Shown: positions 7,912 through 15,040, numbered from the stretch's first letter. The stretch is 64,000 nt of DNA from Bacteroidota bacterium (GCA_021845665.1 JAJZVO010000007.1:1-64000); one strand, 5' to 3'. Numbers and translations are program-made. Notes: a model not told the origin generated them from the sequence alone.

Positions 7912-7947
7912 AGGATACGATCGTGAGACCATCTTTTCTAATTTACC

Positions 7948-8070
7948 GGGAAGAAGACGCTCGTCATTTGTATGTTTCGTTCTCGCTTCATTGCGTTCGC
8001 CCGGCGCTTCGACGCTTCGCGACTTGTATAGCGGGCGACCGCAACGACTTCTTCCTGCGTCACGTTAGGC
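7948..8070 (+). other. attC: Body and right core of attC site 6
   Basis: gggaagaagacgctcgtc through cgacttcttcctgc to gttaggc (8064-8070). The arms are complementary, but the expected left core is missing here and lies at 6365-6371, with the IS110-family element between. Confidence 0.88.
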
Positions 8071-8164
8071 GCAACGCTGCCAGGATTCCGAAGTACAACA
8101 TCAGATGGATATTTCATATTAGTTGAATAAACATTGTCCATGAAAGCAATAAGGAGGTGACCTT

Positions 8165-9064
8165 ATGAGAAATGCAATTCTCGGCTTTTTGATGCTAGTG
8201 TTAGCATTTCCGTCAGCCAACCTTGATGCTCAGGATTCGACGGATTATTTCCCGCTCCACGTCGGAGATTTCTGGAGATACAAAGGAGATGAGTGGCCTT
8301 GGGCATCGACGCAGGCGACAGACACGATAAGCATAAACGCAAACAAATACTACATATTGCCGGGCATACTCGTTTGGAGTTGGACGGTTCCGTATCCCGA
8401 TACTGTCCGGCTGCGCTCAGATGGCAATGTAGTCTTTTACCGGAATGGTAGCGAACACTTATTTTATGAACTCAACGCTGCGGTTGGAGACACCTGGTCC
8501 TACTCATTACAAACCCCAAATCAGGCTGTAGAGCATGTCGTCTCATTTGCCGCTTACCTTGATAGCTTTCAGATAAAGCAAGGCCCTCTCTTGGGCACTT
8601 ATCGCAAAGTAAAAGTGCTTTTCAATGATACCCCTAATTATAGTGACGGATGGTCTTACGATTACCTTGCTCCGGGACTCGGTCTAATTTTCCGCGACAC
8701 TTACCTGGATAGGCGCATCCTTTATGGGGCAGCAATCGCCGGCAAATTATATGGAGACACCAGCACAACCGACATAAAACTTACGAACATCCCAATCCCG
8801 ACCGATTTTAAACTGCTCCAAAACTATCCTAACCCGTTCAATCCGACCACTACTATGGAATACAAGTTGCCCGAAAGAATTTTTGTTGACTTATCGGTCT
8901 ATGATGTCTTAGGCAGGAAAGTGAAGACTTTGGTCAGGGGGATTAGGGGAGCTGGTACATACCAGGCAAAATTGGAAGGAGGTGATTTACCAAGTGGGAT
9001 ATATTTCTACCGCCTTGTGGCGGGCCCGAATGTCCTTGTCCGTAAGGCGATGTTAGTTAAATAA
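8165..9064 (+). CDS. Secreted protein with type IX secretion C-terminal sorting domain
   Basis: 299 residues behind an excellent AAGGAGGTGA site. Residues 1-22 are a signal peptide (hydrophobic ILGFLMLVLAFPSA, then DAQ). The middle is an unrecognised beta-rich domain starting DYFPLHVGDFWRYKG, a motif common in secreted proteins of this group. The last about 80 residues are the T9SS type A sorting domain: LLQNYPNPFNPTT, then VYDVLGRKVKTL and SGIYFYRLVAG. The signal directs export across the outer membrane and usually attachment at the surface. It shares a cassette of about 2.1 kb with a second protein of the same kind. Finding T9SS cargo as cassette freight means the array supplies surface proteins as well as defence genes. 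Confidence 0.85.
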   Translation: MRNAILGFLMLVLAFPSANLDAQDSTDYFPLHVGDFWRYKGDEWPWASTQATDTISINANKYYILPGILVWSWTVPYPDTVRLRSDGNVVFYRNGSEHLFYELNAAVGDTWSYSLQTPNQAVEHVVSFAAYLDSFQIKQGPLLGTYRKVKVLFNDTPNYSDGWSYDYLAPGLGLIFRDTYLDRRILYGAAIAGKLYGDTSTTDIKLTNIPIPTDFKLLQNYPNPFNPTTTMEYKLPERIFVDLSVYDVLGRKVKTLVRGIRGAGTYQAKLEGGDLPSGIYFYRLVAGPNVLVRKAMLVK

Positions 9065-9100
9065 CTATTCATCAACGCAAAAACCTTGTGGGGTGCAATT

Positions 9101-10034
9101 ATGAAATCACGATTTACGGATGCAATCGGGCGAATAAGCGTGGCTTTGTTCGCCAGCATTCTATTATCTTCGGTGGCTCTTGGAGCTACTCAAAAGACAG
9201 TTTGCGATGTCAGCAATGTCACTCTTCCGCCAAACACCGTGATGTTGAATACATCGCTGACCACTGGACTGCTTCTGGTTCAATTCTCCGGCTGGCAAAC
9301 TAACGATGACGGACGTCGGAGCCGAGGTTAAAGCTTACAACGTCAGTACTAGCACATACAATATTGACCTGTATTATCAAGGAATCGAGAATGCCTCTCC
9401 GTCAAAACCGAAGAATCTCAGAGTGACAAACACATCGGTGGGTCCGGTAACGTTGGTATGGAACGCTAATACGGAACCCAATATCGCTTCGTATCTGATC
9501 CTTAGAGATGATCTCGATATGTTTCCGCCTAATGGCACCCCCGGCTGGATATATCTTGGAACAACAACCTCGACGAATTTTACCGATTATCAGTACACGT
9601 GGCAACCATCGTCGGGTGACCGGCTCGAATACAAAATAGAGGCGAAGAATTCGCTTGGGGAACTTTCCGTTTATAGTGACATCGCGCCTGTATATGGTAA
9701 TCCATCATATGCTGCGGGCCGGAGCCCGAAGCCGACAAACCCTGGGAAGTCAACAACCGTTGCAGAACCGACCGCTTTTTCACTGGCGCAAAATTATCCG
9801 AATCCGTTTAACCCGTCAACGGAGATTTCTTTTGCAATTCCCAAAGACTCATATGTGAAGCTTGTTGTTTACGACATGCTTGGAAGGGAAGTGGCGAAAC
9901 TCGCTGACGGTGAAATGTCCGCAGGTTATCATGCTGTTACTTGGAATGCAAGCGGAGTAGCGAGCGGTGTTTACATCTATAGATTCTCCGCCGGTAATTT
10001 TGTTCAGGTGAAGAGAATGCTTCTGCTTAAATGA
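9101..10034 (+). pseudogene. Frameshifted secreted protein with fibronectin-III-like and T9SS sorting domains
   Basis: The first frame (9101-9331) encodes a signal peptide (SVALFASILLSSVALGA) and about 50 residues before a stop. The second frame (open from 9306 to 10034) continues with a fibronectin type III-like domain (SKPKNLRVTNTSVGPVTLVW) and a complete T9SS tail (LAQNYPNPFNPST, VVYDMLGREVAKL). Each half lacks what the other has, and the internal ATG at 9306 has no ribosome-binding site. One secreted protein broken by a single-base shift at about 9305-9318 is the simplest reading. Either the gene is decaying or the assembly has an error. Two separate genes are possible but unlikely. Confidence 0.7.
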
Positions 10035-10051
10035 GGGACCGGCAGCGCTGC

Positions 10052-10167
10052 GCCTAACAAGCCGCATCACGACGCTCGTCATTATATATTCAACGTTCTC
10101 GCTCCATGCCGCGCGCGGAGGAATTGCCGAAAGGCGCGGCACGGCGTGATGCGGCAGTACGTTATGT
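10052..10167 (+). other. attC: attC site 7
   Basis: From gcctaac (10052-10058) to gttatgt (10161-10167), with arms aagccgcatcacgacgctcg and cgtgatgcggc. At 116 nt it is the shortest of the complete sites with both cores recognisable. Confidence 0.9.
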
Positions 10168-10229
10168 GGCATTCGGCGGGGAGGTTTCTTATCTTTACGC
10201 GGGAATAATAGGTAGAAAGGAGTGGCCTA

Positions 10230-10460
10230 ATGAGCCAAGTACCCATGGAGCATGCGATTGTCCAATATCTCAAGAATTTGGGGGAGAAAGAGCAGCAGGA
10301 AGTATTGGAGTTTGCGCGTGCGCTCTCACAGTCAAAACCAAGAGGTGTCCCCGGTCAATCGTTGCTCGCGTTTGCTGGCTCGATTGGCCGCAAGGATGCA
10401 GACCTGATGCAACAGGCAATTGACTCGGACTGTGAGAGAGTTTCCGCCGATGAATGGTAA
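10230..10460 (+). CDS. VapB-like antitoxin, now without an intact toxin
   Basis: 76 residues with an AAAGGAG site eight bases before the ATG. The sequence (HAIVQYLKNLGEKEQQEVLEFARAL, then AIDSDCERVSADEW at the C-terminus) resembles small antitoxins paired with PIN-domain toxins. Its last codons overlap the ATG at 10450 of a vapC start, the usual VapBC coupling. Normally the antitoxin C-terminus plugs the toxin active site and the complex represses its own promoter. Here the toxin is cut to 30 codons, so the antitoxin is an orphan. It might still neutralise a related toxin elsewhere, but that is speculation. Confidence 0.65.
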   Translation: MSQVPMEHAIVQYLKNLGEKEQQEVLEFARALSQSKPRGVPGQSLLAFAGSIGRKDADLMQQAIDSDCERVSADEW

Positions 10461-10542
10461 ATTTCTGCTCGATAGTAATATTATCTCGGAGCTTCGCGCA
10501 TTTATAGTGCCGAATCGGGACGACTTTTTGCCGCAAGACTAG
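10450..10542 (+). pseudogene. vapC (PIN-domain toxin) remnant truncated into an attC
   Basis: The first about 15 codons read FLLDSNIISELR, the signature start of a PIN-domain VapC with the first acidic active-site residue. From the codons for SELR onward the DNA equals the right half of the other attC sites (tcggagcttcgcgcat onward), and the frame stops at 10542 inside it. A normal VapC has about 130 residues, so more than 100 are missing along with the left half of the attC. Confidence 0.75.
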
Positions 10543-10548
10543 TTGCCA
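10486..10548 (+). other. attC: attC site 8, truncated (right half only)
   Basis: tcggagcttcgcgcatttatagtgccgaatcgggacgac matches the right half of attC 2 and attC 10, but there is no left half. The R' core is decayed to ctagttgcc. It is probably not recombinable. Confidence 0.75.
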
Positions 10549-10588
10549 TTGCCGGCTGATGGTCAAATGAAAGGAGGTGTGCTATTCC

Positions 10589-11678
10589 GTGACAACGCAA
10601 AGTGTTCGTTGTGCCATTTCAGTCGCAATCATCTTGAGCTTGGTTGCAACTGCTGAAAGTGCCTCTGCTCAGGTGCTGCGAGTTCGCCCCGATCTGAGAC
10701 TGTTTAGCGTCTTTGCCTTCCTTAACGCTGCCGGATACAATACAGAGTACGGTCACGCCATGGACACCATTCGCATCCTCGTCCGTAAATCCCTGGATGA
10801 CTTAGACCCGATTCTGTTGAACGAGATGAAAACCTTTTACAAGTCACACCAGGACGTGGATTGGATAGCCTACAGGGTTTATTCTCTAATGTTGAGTAAT
10901 CCACCAGATTTTCATCTTGCCCCCAAATATGTTGGTGATGAATATGCCCGACAACTTAATCGAGAACTAGCAGGCTTCTCCACACTGCTGTCGGAATTTT
11001 ATCGGGAAGCATGCATCGATTCGTTGTATAGCCAACTACTGCCAACTTATGAAAAGGGTATCGATACTCTCAGAAGGCAAATTGGAGGAGAGGTAGACAC
11101 GATGTGGAACTACCTTAGAATTACCCGGAAGAATCGGCCCAAGAGAAAGATAGTTGTTATTCCGAATTTGCTTAATTCCTATTACTTGTTCACGCAGTTT
11201 GATGATTCAGCCTCAAATGTGCTCCACATATTTTGTGGCCCGCCATCGTCAAATTCGCCGATAGTCGGAGGGGGTAGTGCATGAGGTACTTCACACGGTG
11301 ACAAGACCACTGTTGTTCAGGTACAAGGCCATCGTGGACGAAAAGGCAGGCCTTCTTTCCTTGGTGACGAATAAACCTGAAGTCAAGTACAATTACAAGG
11401 GAAGCTTCGCGACGATCCTAGACGAATCACTGGTGCGGGCGTTGACATGGCGTATTGTGTATAAACGCATCGCTCTAAGAATTCTTAAGCCATTAATCCA
11501 AAAGGAGTACCGAGAAGGTTTCGTTCTGGAGTGGTATTTCTACGATAACCTGGCAAACTACGAAAGGAGCAAAATGCCATTTCCAAAGTTCTATCCTAAT
11601 TTAATTTCTCGTGTCAATATTGAGAGTGAAACGGAACGATGGAAGCAAGACAACGCTCAAACCGGCAACGGCGGCTAA
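10589..11678 (+). pseudogene. Frameshifted exported HExxH metallopeptidase-like gene
   Basis: The start is the GTG at 10589, eleven bases after AAGGAGG. A signal peptide (CAISVAIILSLVATAESASA) is followed by about 200 residues of unrecognised sequence, and this frame stops at 11284. The continuation is in the next frame: dropping one G from the GGGGG run at about 11268-11273 gives GGVVHEVLHTV, a zinc-binding HExxH motif, running on to 11678. The motif falls exactly at the junction, which argues that this is one gene of about 360 residues with a one-base insertion in a homopolymer. It may be real decay or a sequencing error. The peptidase family is not identified. Confidence 0.7.
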
Positions 11679-11790
11679 CAAGGGCAATCACGACACTCGA
11701 TTATTTTATATCGTCGTGCTCGGTTCATCGCGCGTTCATTATATCACCCCAAGAAAGGATGCGCGGCACGACATGATTGCCGTGTACTAC
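11673..11790 (+). other. attC: attC site 9, R' core decayed
   Basis: ggctaac (11673-11679), then arms agggcaatcacgac and acatgattgcc. The expected gtt core at the right end reads gtactac (11784-11790). It is followed by gccattggcgc, the sequence type that follows R' elsewhere. Confidence 0.75.
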
Positions 11791-11849
11791 GCCATTGGCG
11801 CGGAATGTTGCTCAAACCCTGACGGTGTTACACTACATGCAACTTGAGG

Positions 11850-12494
11850 CTATCGGAACATACGGGCGAGATTCTTTTTCGACGCCCCCAGAACGAGGAG
11901 TGAACGGACAAGCAAGTCGAGCGACACCGATGGATCCCCAGCTTCCATCTTCGCGATTCTTGATTGGCTTGACTTCAGCAGTCTCGCAAGCCCTTGTTGC
12001 GTCAATTTCTTCTCGAGACGGTACTTCTGGAGGTTCTTGCTCAACGTCAATTTCAGTTCGATATATGCAACTTCCTCAGCTGAAAGGTTCAGGAATTCAC
12101 TTGCATTCCCTACCTTCCACCCCTTCGCTTCGAGGCGTTTTCTCTTTGAGGTTCTCATGTTTCTACTCCAATCTTGCGATTCGTATAGCCGAATTCGTCG
12201 CTTGCAGTTCTCAATCACATCTTTGGGTGTCTTCTGAGTCTTCTTGTCGGAGACCTCAAGAATCACGATGGCATCGGAGTCAACTCTATAAACGATACGC
12301 CACGTCCTATTCTCGTCATCAATCCGAAGCTCGTGACACCTTGCACCGACCGACGGCATTGGGCGCGAGTGAGGCAATGAAAGATTCTCGCCCATCTGCA
12401 ACCGACGCAACAAGTAACCAGCTTCAATCCTTGCTTGGCCTGAGAAGGGAGGTGTCTTTATCTCTCCATGAAGCCAAACAAGAGGTTTGTTCAC
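11850..12494 (-). CDS. HigB-HigA toxin-antitoxin fused in one reading frame
   Basis: About 214 residues from the GTG at 12494 (a TTG three codons upstream is also open). Residues about 1-108 match the HigB/RelE-like mRNA interferase family (KPLVWLHGEIKTPPF, HSRPMP, TWRIVYRVDSDAIVILEV, KRRI). From the internal ATG at 12158 the protein is HigA-like, with an XRE helix-turn-helix (LQKYRLEKKLTQQGLARLLK, then SSQSRIAKME). Normally toxin and antitoxin are separate proteins; here no stop separates them. GGAG lies seven bases before the internal ATG, so free antitoxin is probably also made (11850-12158). The gene runs against the cassette direction and has its own promoter and operator, as toxin-antitoxin cassettes often do. 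Confidence 0.8.
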   Translation of the reverse strand: MNKPLVWLHGEIKTPPFSGQARIEAGYLLRRLQMGENLSLPHSRPMPSVGARCHELRIDDENRTWRIVYRVDSDAIVILEVSDKKTQKTPKDVIENCKRRIRLYESQDWSRNMRTSKRKRLEAKGWKVGNASEFLNLSAEEVAYIELKLTLSKNLQKYRLEKKLTQQGLARLLKSSQSRIAKMEAGDPSVSLDLLVRSLLVLGASKKNLARMFR

Positions 12495-12513
12495 TGTTTT
12501 CAATCGATATAAT

Positions 12514-12533
12514 GTATGTCACTTTTGACATAC
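12514..12533. promoter_or_regulatory. Candidate HigA operator in the higBA promoter
   Basis: GTATGTCA-cttt-TGACATAC is a perfect 8-bp inverted repeat. On the reverse strand a -35-like TTGACT begins just outside it (12539-12534), and an AT-rich -10-like tacattatat follows its far edge. Binding of the HigA domain here would block transcription. The start codon lies only about 20 bases beyond. Confidence 0.6.
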
Positions 12534-12573
12534 AGTCAAATGAAGTACACATGTATCTCACCGCGCCAACGGC

Positions 12574-12709
12574 GGATAACAAGTGGGAAAAAGACGCTCG
12601 TCATTTGTATATATCGAGCTCGCTTCATCCCGATTCGGCACCATCATTGGAGCTTCGCGCATTTGTAGTGTCGAATCGGGACGACTTCTTCCGGCAGGAC
12701 TACTTAGCC
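12574..12709 (+). other. attC: attC site 10, R' core altered
   Basis: ggataac (12574-12580) to cttagcc (12703-12709), the latter a one-base variant of gttagcc. The body is well conserved (aaagacgctcgtcatttgtatatat, cgggacgacttcttcc). Confidence 0.8.
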
Positions 12710-12761
12710 GACGCGCAACTCACAATGGAGTACCAACAACAAGGACAAAATGGAGGAACCA

Positions 12762-13220
12762 ATGAGTCACTTAGTGATGCTTCTGCTGACGCTATCGTTA
12801 ATCAGCACGATCCTAATCGGATGCAGTAATAGTAGTAATCCCGTGACCCCGTCTGAAACCCAAACGTCCGGCGCGCTCCAATACACTTTCGCCACTCCGA
12901 AGACCACCTACAACCCAGGAGACACACTAACCGCCGCTGTCACAGTGCATAACCCCGGGTTCTCTCCCGATACAATAGCTGTCGGAGATGGAATCTTTGA
13001 GTGGGCACTGGTGACCTCGAGCGGTGACACTGTGATGATAGGCGGAGGTGATAACAACGTCATGATGTCGCTCCCTGTATTGCCCGGCCAATCCAAAGAG
13101 ATTTACTCTCTCGATCGGGTACTTACAGAGGGCTCAGGACAGACGTTTCCATCGGGTTCATATTCCCTCAAAGCCACCGTACGTCCCATGTCCTTTCTTC
13201 TGAAGCTGTCGGTTCAGTAG
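12762..13220 (+). CDS. Lipoprotein with BsuPI-like domain
   Basis: 152 residues from the ATG at 12762, which has GGAGG six bases upstream; the earlier in-frame ATG at 12750 overlaps that site and is less likely. The N-terminus is a lipoprotein signal peptide (LLLTLSLISTILIGC), with the lipid-modified cysteine followed by SNSS. Residues about 30-145 form one beta-sandwich-like domain (TYNPGDTLTAAVTVHN, FEWALVTSSGDTV, PSGSYSLKATVRP) resembling the BsuPI domain of a Bacillus intracellular proteinase inhibitor. It is probably anchored at a periplasmic membrane face or the cell surface. Function is unknown; protease inhibition would be a guess. It is the only gene of its cassette. Confidence 0.65.
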   Translation: MSHLVMLLLTLSLISTILIGCSNSSNPVTPSETQTSGALQYTFATPKTTYNPGDTLTAAVTVHNPGFSPDTIAVGDGIFEWALVTSSGDTVMIGGGDNNVMMSLPVLPGQSKEIYSLDRVLTEGSGQTFPSGSYSLKATVRPMSFLLKLSVQ

Positions 13221-13273
13221 ATAAGACACTTAGTTACAGTGGGTACTGATTACTTTTCAGGTAGTTGCGCATC

Positions 13274-13389
13274 GGCTAACAACGAGAAAACAGACCCTCA
13301 TCATTGGATATTTATCGAGTTCGCTTCATCCCGCGCTCATTGGAATAGCGTGGATGCGCGGCGCAACTCTTTTCTCGTAAACGCTATGC
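13274..13389 (+). other. attC: attC site 11, R' core altered
   Basis: ggctaac (13274-13280) to gctatgc (13383-13389), a one-base variant of gttatgc. The preceding gttgcgcatc mirrors the start of the lipoprotein cassette. It is the last recognisable attC of the array. Confidence 0.8.
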
Positions 13390-13400
13390 GCAACGGCAGT

Positions 13401-13799
13401 TCAATGCTTCGGGAGGCGGGCCGAATGATTCTTCAGCCAGGAGGATAGCTCAGTCTTCGAGACATTTCCTGAAGATAAGTCGATCATCAATGAATATGCG
13501 TCCTCCTCGTTGGCAGCAATCTCCCAACCGTTTCTCTGGAGGAAAAGATCCATTAGTACAAAGGCAACTCGTTTATTGCCGTCAATAAATGGATGGTTTT
13601 TGCACAGATGAAATCCATAAGCTGCCGCCTTGTCGAAGACCGACTTGTGCACGAACTTTCGCCCGACGGTTACTTTGGGCTGGGCCAGAGCGGATTGAAG
13701 CAGAGCTACATCCCGGATCCCGGCTTTTCCGCCGTATCGCTGGAGGAGATCAGAATGGATTATTGTTACGAGTTCCTCCGGCAGGAAGCGGATGGCCAT
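13401..13799 (-). CDS. doc: Doc-type toxin (Fic fold)
   Basis: 132 residues, the usual Doc length. The Fic-like active-site motif HPFIDGNKR lies at 69-77. In Doc proteins this domain phosphorylates elongation factor EF-Tu and stops translation. Its ATG overlaps the stop codon of the upstream AbrB-type antitoxin gene by one base (TAATG), so the two are translationally coupled. The pair is transcribed against the cassette direction and ends 12 bp from the preceding attC core. The frame and motif are intact, so the toxin is probably functional. Confidence 0.9.
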   Translation of the reverse strand: MAIRFLPEELVTIIHSDLLQRYGGKAGIRDVALLQSALAQPKVTVGRKFVHKSVFDKAAAYGFHLCKNHPFIDGNKRVAFVLMDLFLQRNGWEIAANEEDAYSLMIDLSSGNVSKTELSSWLKNHSARLPKH

Positions 13800-14023
13800 T
13801 ATTTCGCTAAGGCCTTAAGCGTGTTCCTGTACTTCTTGTTTGTGCGTTCGTATGCCTTTGCCCAATCAGCAAACTTGGGGTTGAACGGCGTAATGATCAC
13901 GCCCTCATCTGTCTCGACGAGGTGCAGCTCATCGCCCTCGCTGAGGTGCAAATTGTCGATCACGGTTCTCGGCAGGGTAATTCCCAGGCTGTTGCCAACT
14001 CGTCGGACCGCTGTCTTAAGCAT
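13799..14023 (-). CDS. AbrB/SpoVT-type antitoxin of the Doc pair
   Basis: 74 residues. The N-terminal about 50 (AVRRVGNSLGITLPRTVID, LSEGDELHLVETDEGVIITP) are a swapped-hairpin AbrB DNA-binding domain. The C-terminal FADWAKAYERTNKKYRNTLK is the likely toxin-neutralising tail. GGAG lies eight bases upstream of the ATG. It should repress its own promoter with Doc as co-repressor. Some Doc toxins pair with Phd-type antitoxins; here the partner has the AbrB fold. Confidence 0.88.
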   Translation of the reverse strand: MLKTAVRRVGNSLGITLPRTVIDNLHLSEGDELHLVETDEGVIITPFNPKFADWAKAYERTNKKYRNTLKALAK

Positions 14024-14033
14024 GGTTCGTTCT

Positions 14034-14062
14034 CCAGATTATACTGGATTATAACATATGTA
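14034..14062 (-). promoter_or_regulatory. Promoter and palindromic operator of the AbrB-Doc pair
   Basis: CCAG-attata-CTGG (14034-14047) is a palindrome whose centre read on the reverse strand is TATAAT. A second TATAAT lies just upstream (gttataatcc). The repeat therefore overlaps a -10 element, a suitable place for antitoxin autorepression. Confidence 0.5.
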
Positions 14063-14109
14063 TTACGCGAAATCAACTGACGTGACTCAAGATACGTCAA
14101 TTGCCGGCG

Positions 14110-14337
14110 ATGCCGGGCGGCACGTTACCAACTTCAGGTGGGTGGAATTGCTTTGCCATTGAAGTGTCTGACATTGAGTCGATAGTGAAGACGCTGCGGC
14201 AATCACGTGTTCACTTCCGGAACGACATCATCACCGGTGTCGGGGGAAAACAGTGCTTGTTTGATGACCCTTCAGGTAATCCGATTGAATTATTCCAGCC
14301 AATCGTACCAGAGGCCCATTTGAACAAAGGTTCTTAG
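14110..14337 (+). pseudogene. 5'-truncated VOC (glyoxalase/bleomycin resistance) protein
   Basis: Only the C-terminal half of a vicinal-oxygen-chelate domain is present: GGWNCFAIEVSDIESIVKTLRQSRVHFRNDIITGVGGKQ, with the metal-ligand region DPSGNPIELFQP. A complete protein has about 125 residues, here about 75. No upstream ATG with a ribosome-binding site restores the N-terminal half. The truncation coincides with the end of the cassette array, so the gene was probably broken when the array border formed. Confidence 0.6.
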
Positions 14338-15040
14338 AAGGTATGCTTCTCAATGAGCCACGCGGAAGATTCTGTAGCAGGATAATACGTAAAGGCAAAA
14401 CAACTTCGGCTAATACCCCGGCATCACGAAGATAGACTTGCTATGCTCGCAGTACCCTAAAACACGCATACCTCATTTGAAGTGTGCGCTTGCGACTAAA
14501 GTTTCTGACAGATGATTTTGAAGTATAAGCCCTTGTATCGGCGAACGTGCCATTGACGAACGAAGTCAATATCGCCGTCGCTTTCTGGCTCATCACCCTC
14601 GCCGTTCTTGTCCAAGATCGGTGGTCGTCCGACAGGAGCATGTAGCCTTCGGCTTCTAATCCGTCTTCGGTACCTACGAAGATATCCAAGACGTCGCCAT
14701 GAAATTCATCCTGTGCGGTATACGAAGTTTCTATGATTCCCCGGCAGTACTTTTGTGGTCCCCAGTTTGAAGACTCATCTTACATCTTCCATGCAGAAAG
14801 AGAGTCAGGGCACAATGGCACTCGATATGATTGGGACTCCCCAAGCTTTTCAGGTCACCGCGACTGACGCTCAGTCCGAAACCAACGGGCAGGGGAGAGG
14901 ATTGGCCTTCAGGTCCCTTGTTTAGGATTACGACTACAGGGTCAAGGCTCTTTGGCTTGTTTGGATCTAGTTGGTTGGAGTTTGGAAATTCACACAGTGT
15001 GAAAACGAGTACCCCCCTTCTCACGTTCGGACAAATTTCG
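14338..15040. other. Decayed intergenic region
   Basis: About 700 bp without an intact gene. On the reverse strand a stretch at about 14690-14500 reads like protein (DIFVGTEDGLEAEGYMLLSD) and then seems to change frame near TSFVNGTFA, suggesting a decayed gene of unknown family. cggctaataccccggcatcacga at about 14408 vaguely resembles an attC left end but has no partner. Confidence 0.4.

Larger units (their letters stand above)
6372..7947 (-). mobile_element. IS110-family (IS1111-like) insertion inside an attC site
   Basis: The insertion separates the R'' core at 6365-6371 from the rest of the attC at 7948-8070. It holds one DEDD transposase gene on the reverse strand. An imperfect inverted pair lies near the ends: ggtgtatccccgac at 6678-6691, against ggtgtagtcccccgc read on the reverse strand at 7911-7897. 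A second pair, cggtaaatt, lies outside them (6635-6643 and 7948-7940). Subterminal repeats and a non-coding tract downstream of the transposase gene fit the IS1111 subgroup, some members of which are known to target attC sites. The right boundary is well placed. The left boundary is either 6372 or about 6635, leaving 263 bp unexplained. Confidence 0.75.
1..14110 (+). mobile_element. Chromosomal integron cassette array (distal part, no integrase in window)
   Basis: Eleven imperfect repeats of about 115-135 nt recur every 0.4-2 kb. They share an inner block (gacgctcgtcattatata, then a tcgcttcat block, then cgacttcttcctgc) and end in GTTRRRY-like core sites (gttaagc, gttaggc, gttatgt, gttatgc). 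Each cassette opens with a TTRRRY sequence whose reverse complement reappears at the start of its own attC; for example, gttatctgcc at 5822 is mirrored by ggcagataac ending at 6371. This is the architecture of integron gene cassettes, and the near-identical attC sites suggest a sedentary chromosomal integron. Most genes point right with the attC at their 3' end, so intI/attI should lie left of position 1. The right limit, near the VOC fragment, is approximate. Confidence 0.93.

Noticed and set aside
11777-12829. 350-codon + strand ORF across the HigB-HigA region
   Set aside because: It is antisense to the recognisable HigB-HigA protein, runs through an attC, and its translation looks like no protein (rich in Ser and His, no domain).
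372-13389. The regularly recurring repeats as a CRISPR array
   Set aside because: The units are 115-135 nt with 0.4-2 kb of coding sequence between them and mirror-image cores, which is attC structure and not short repeats with about 35-nt spacers.
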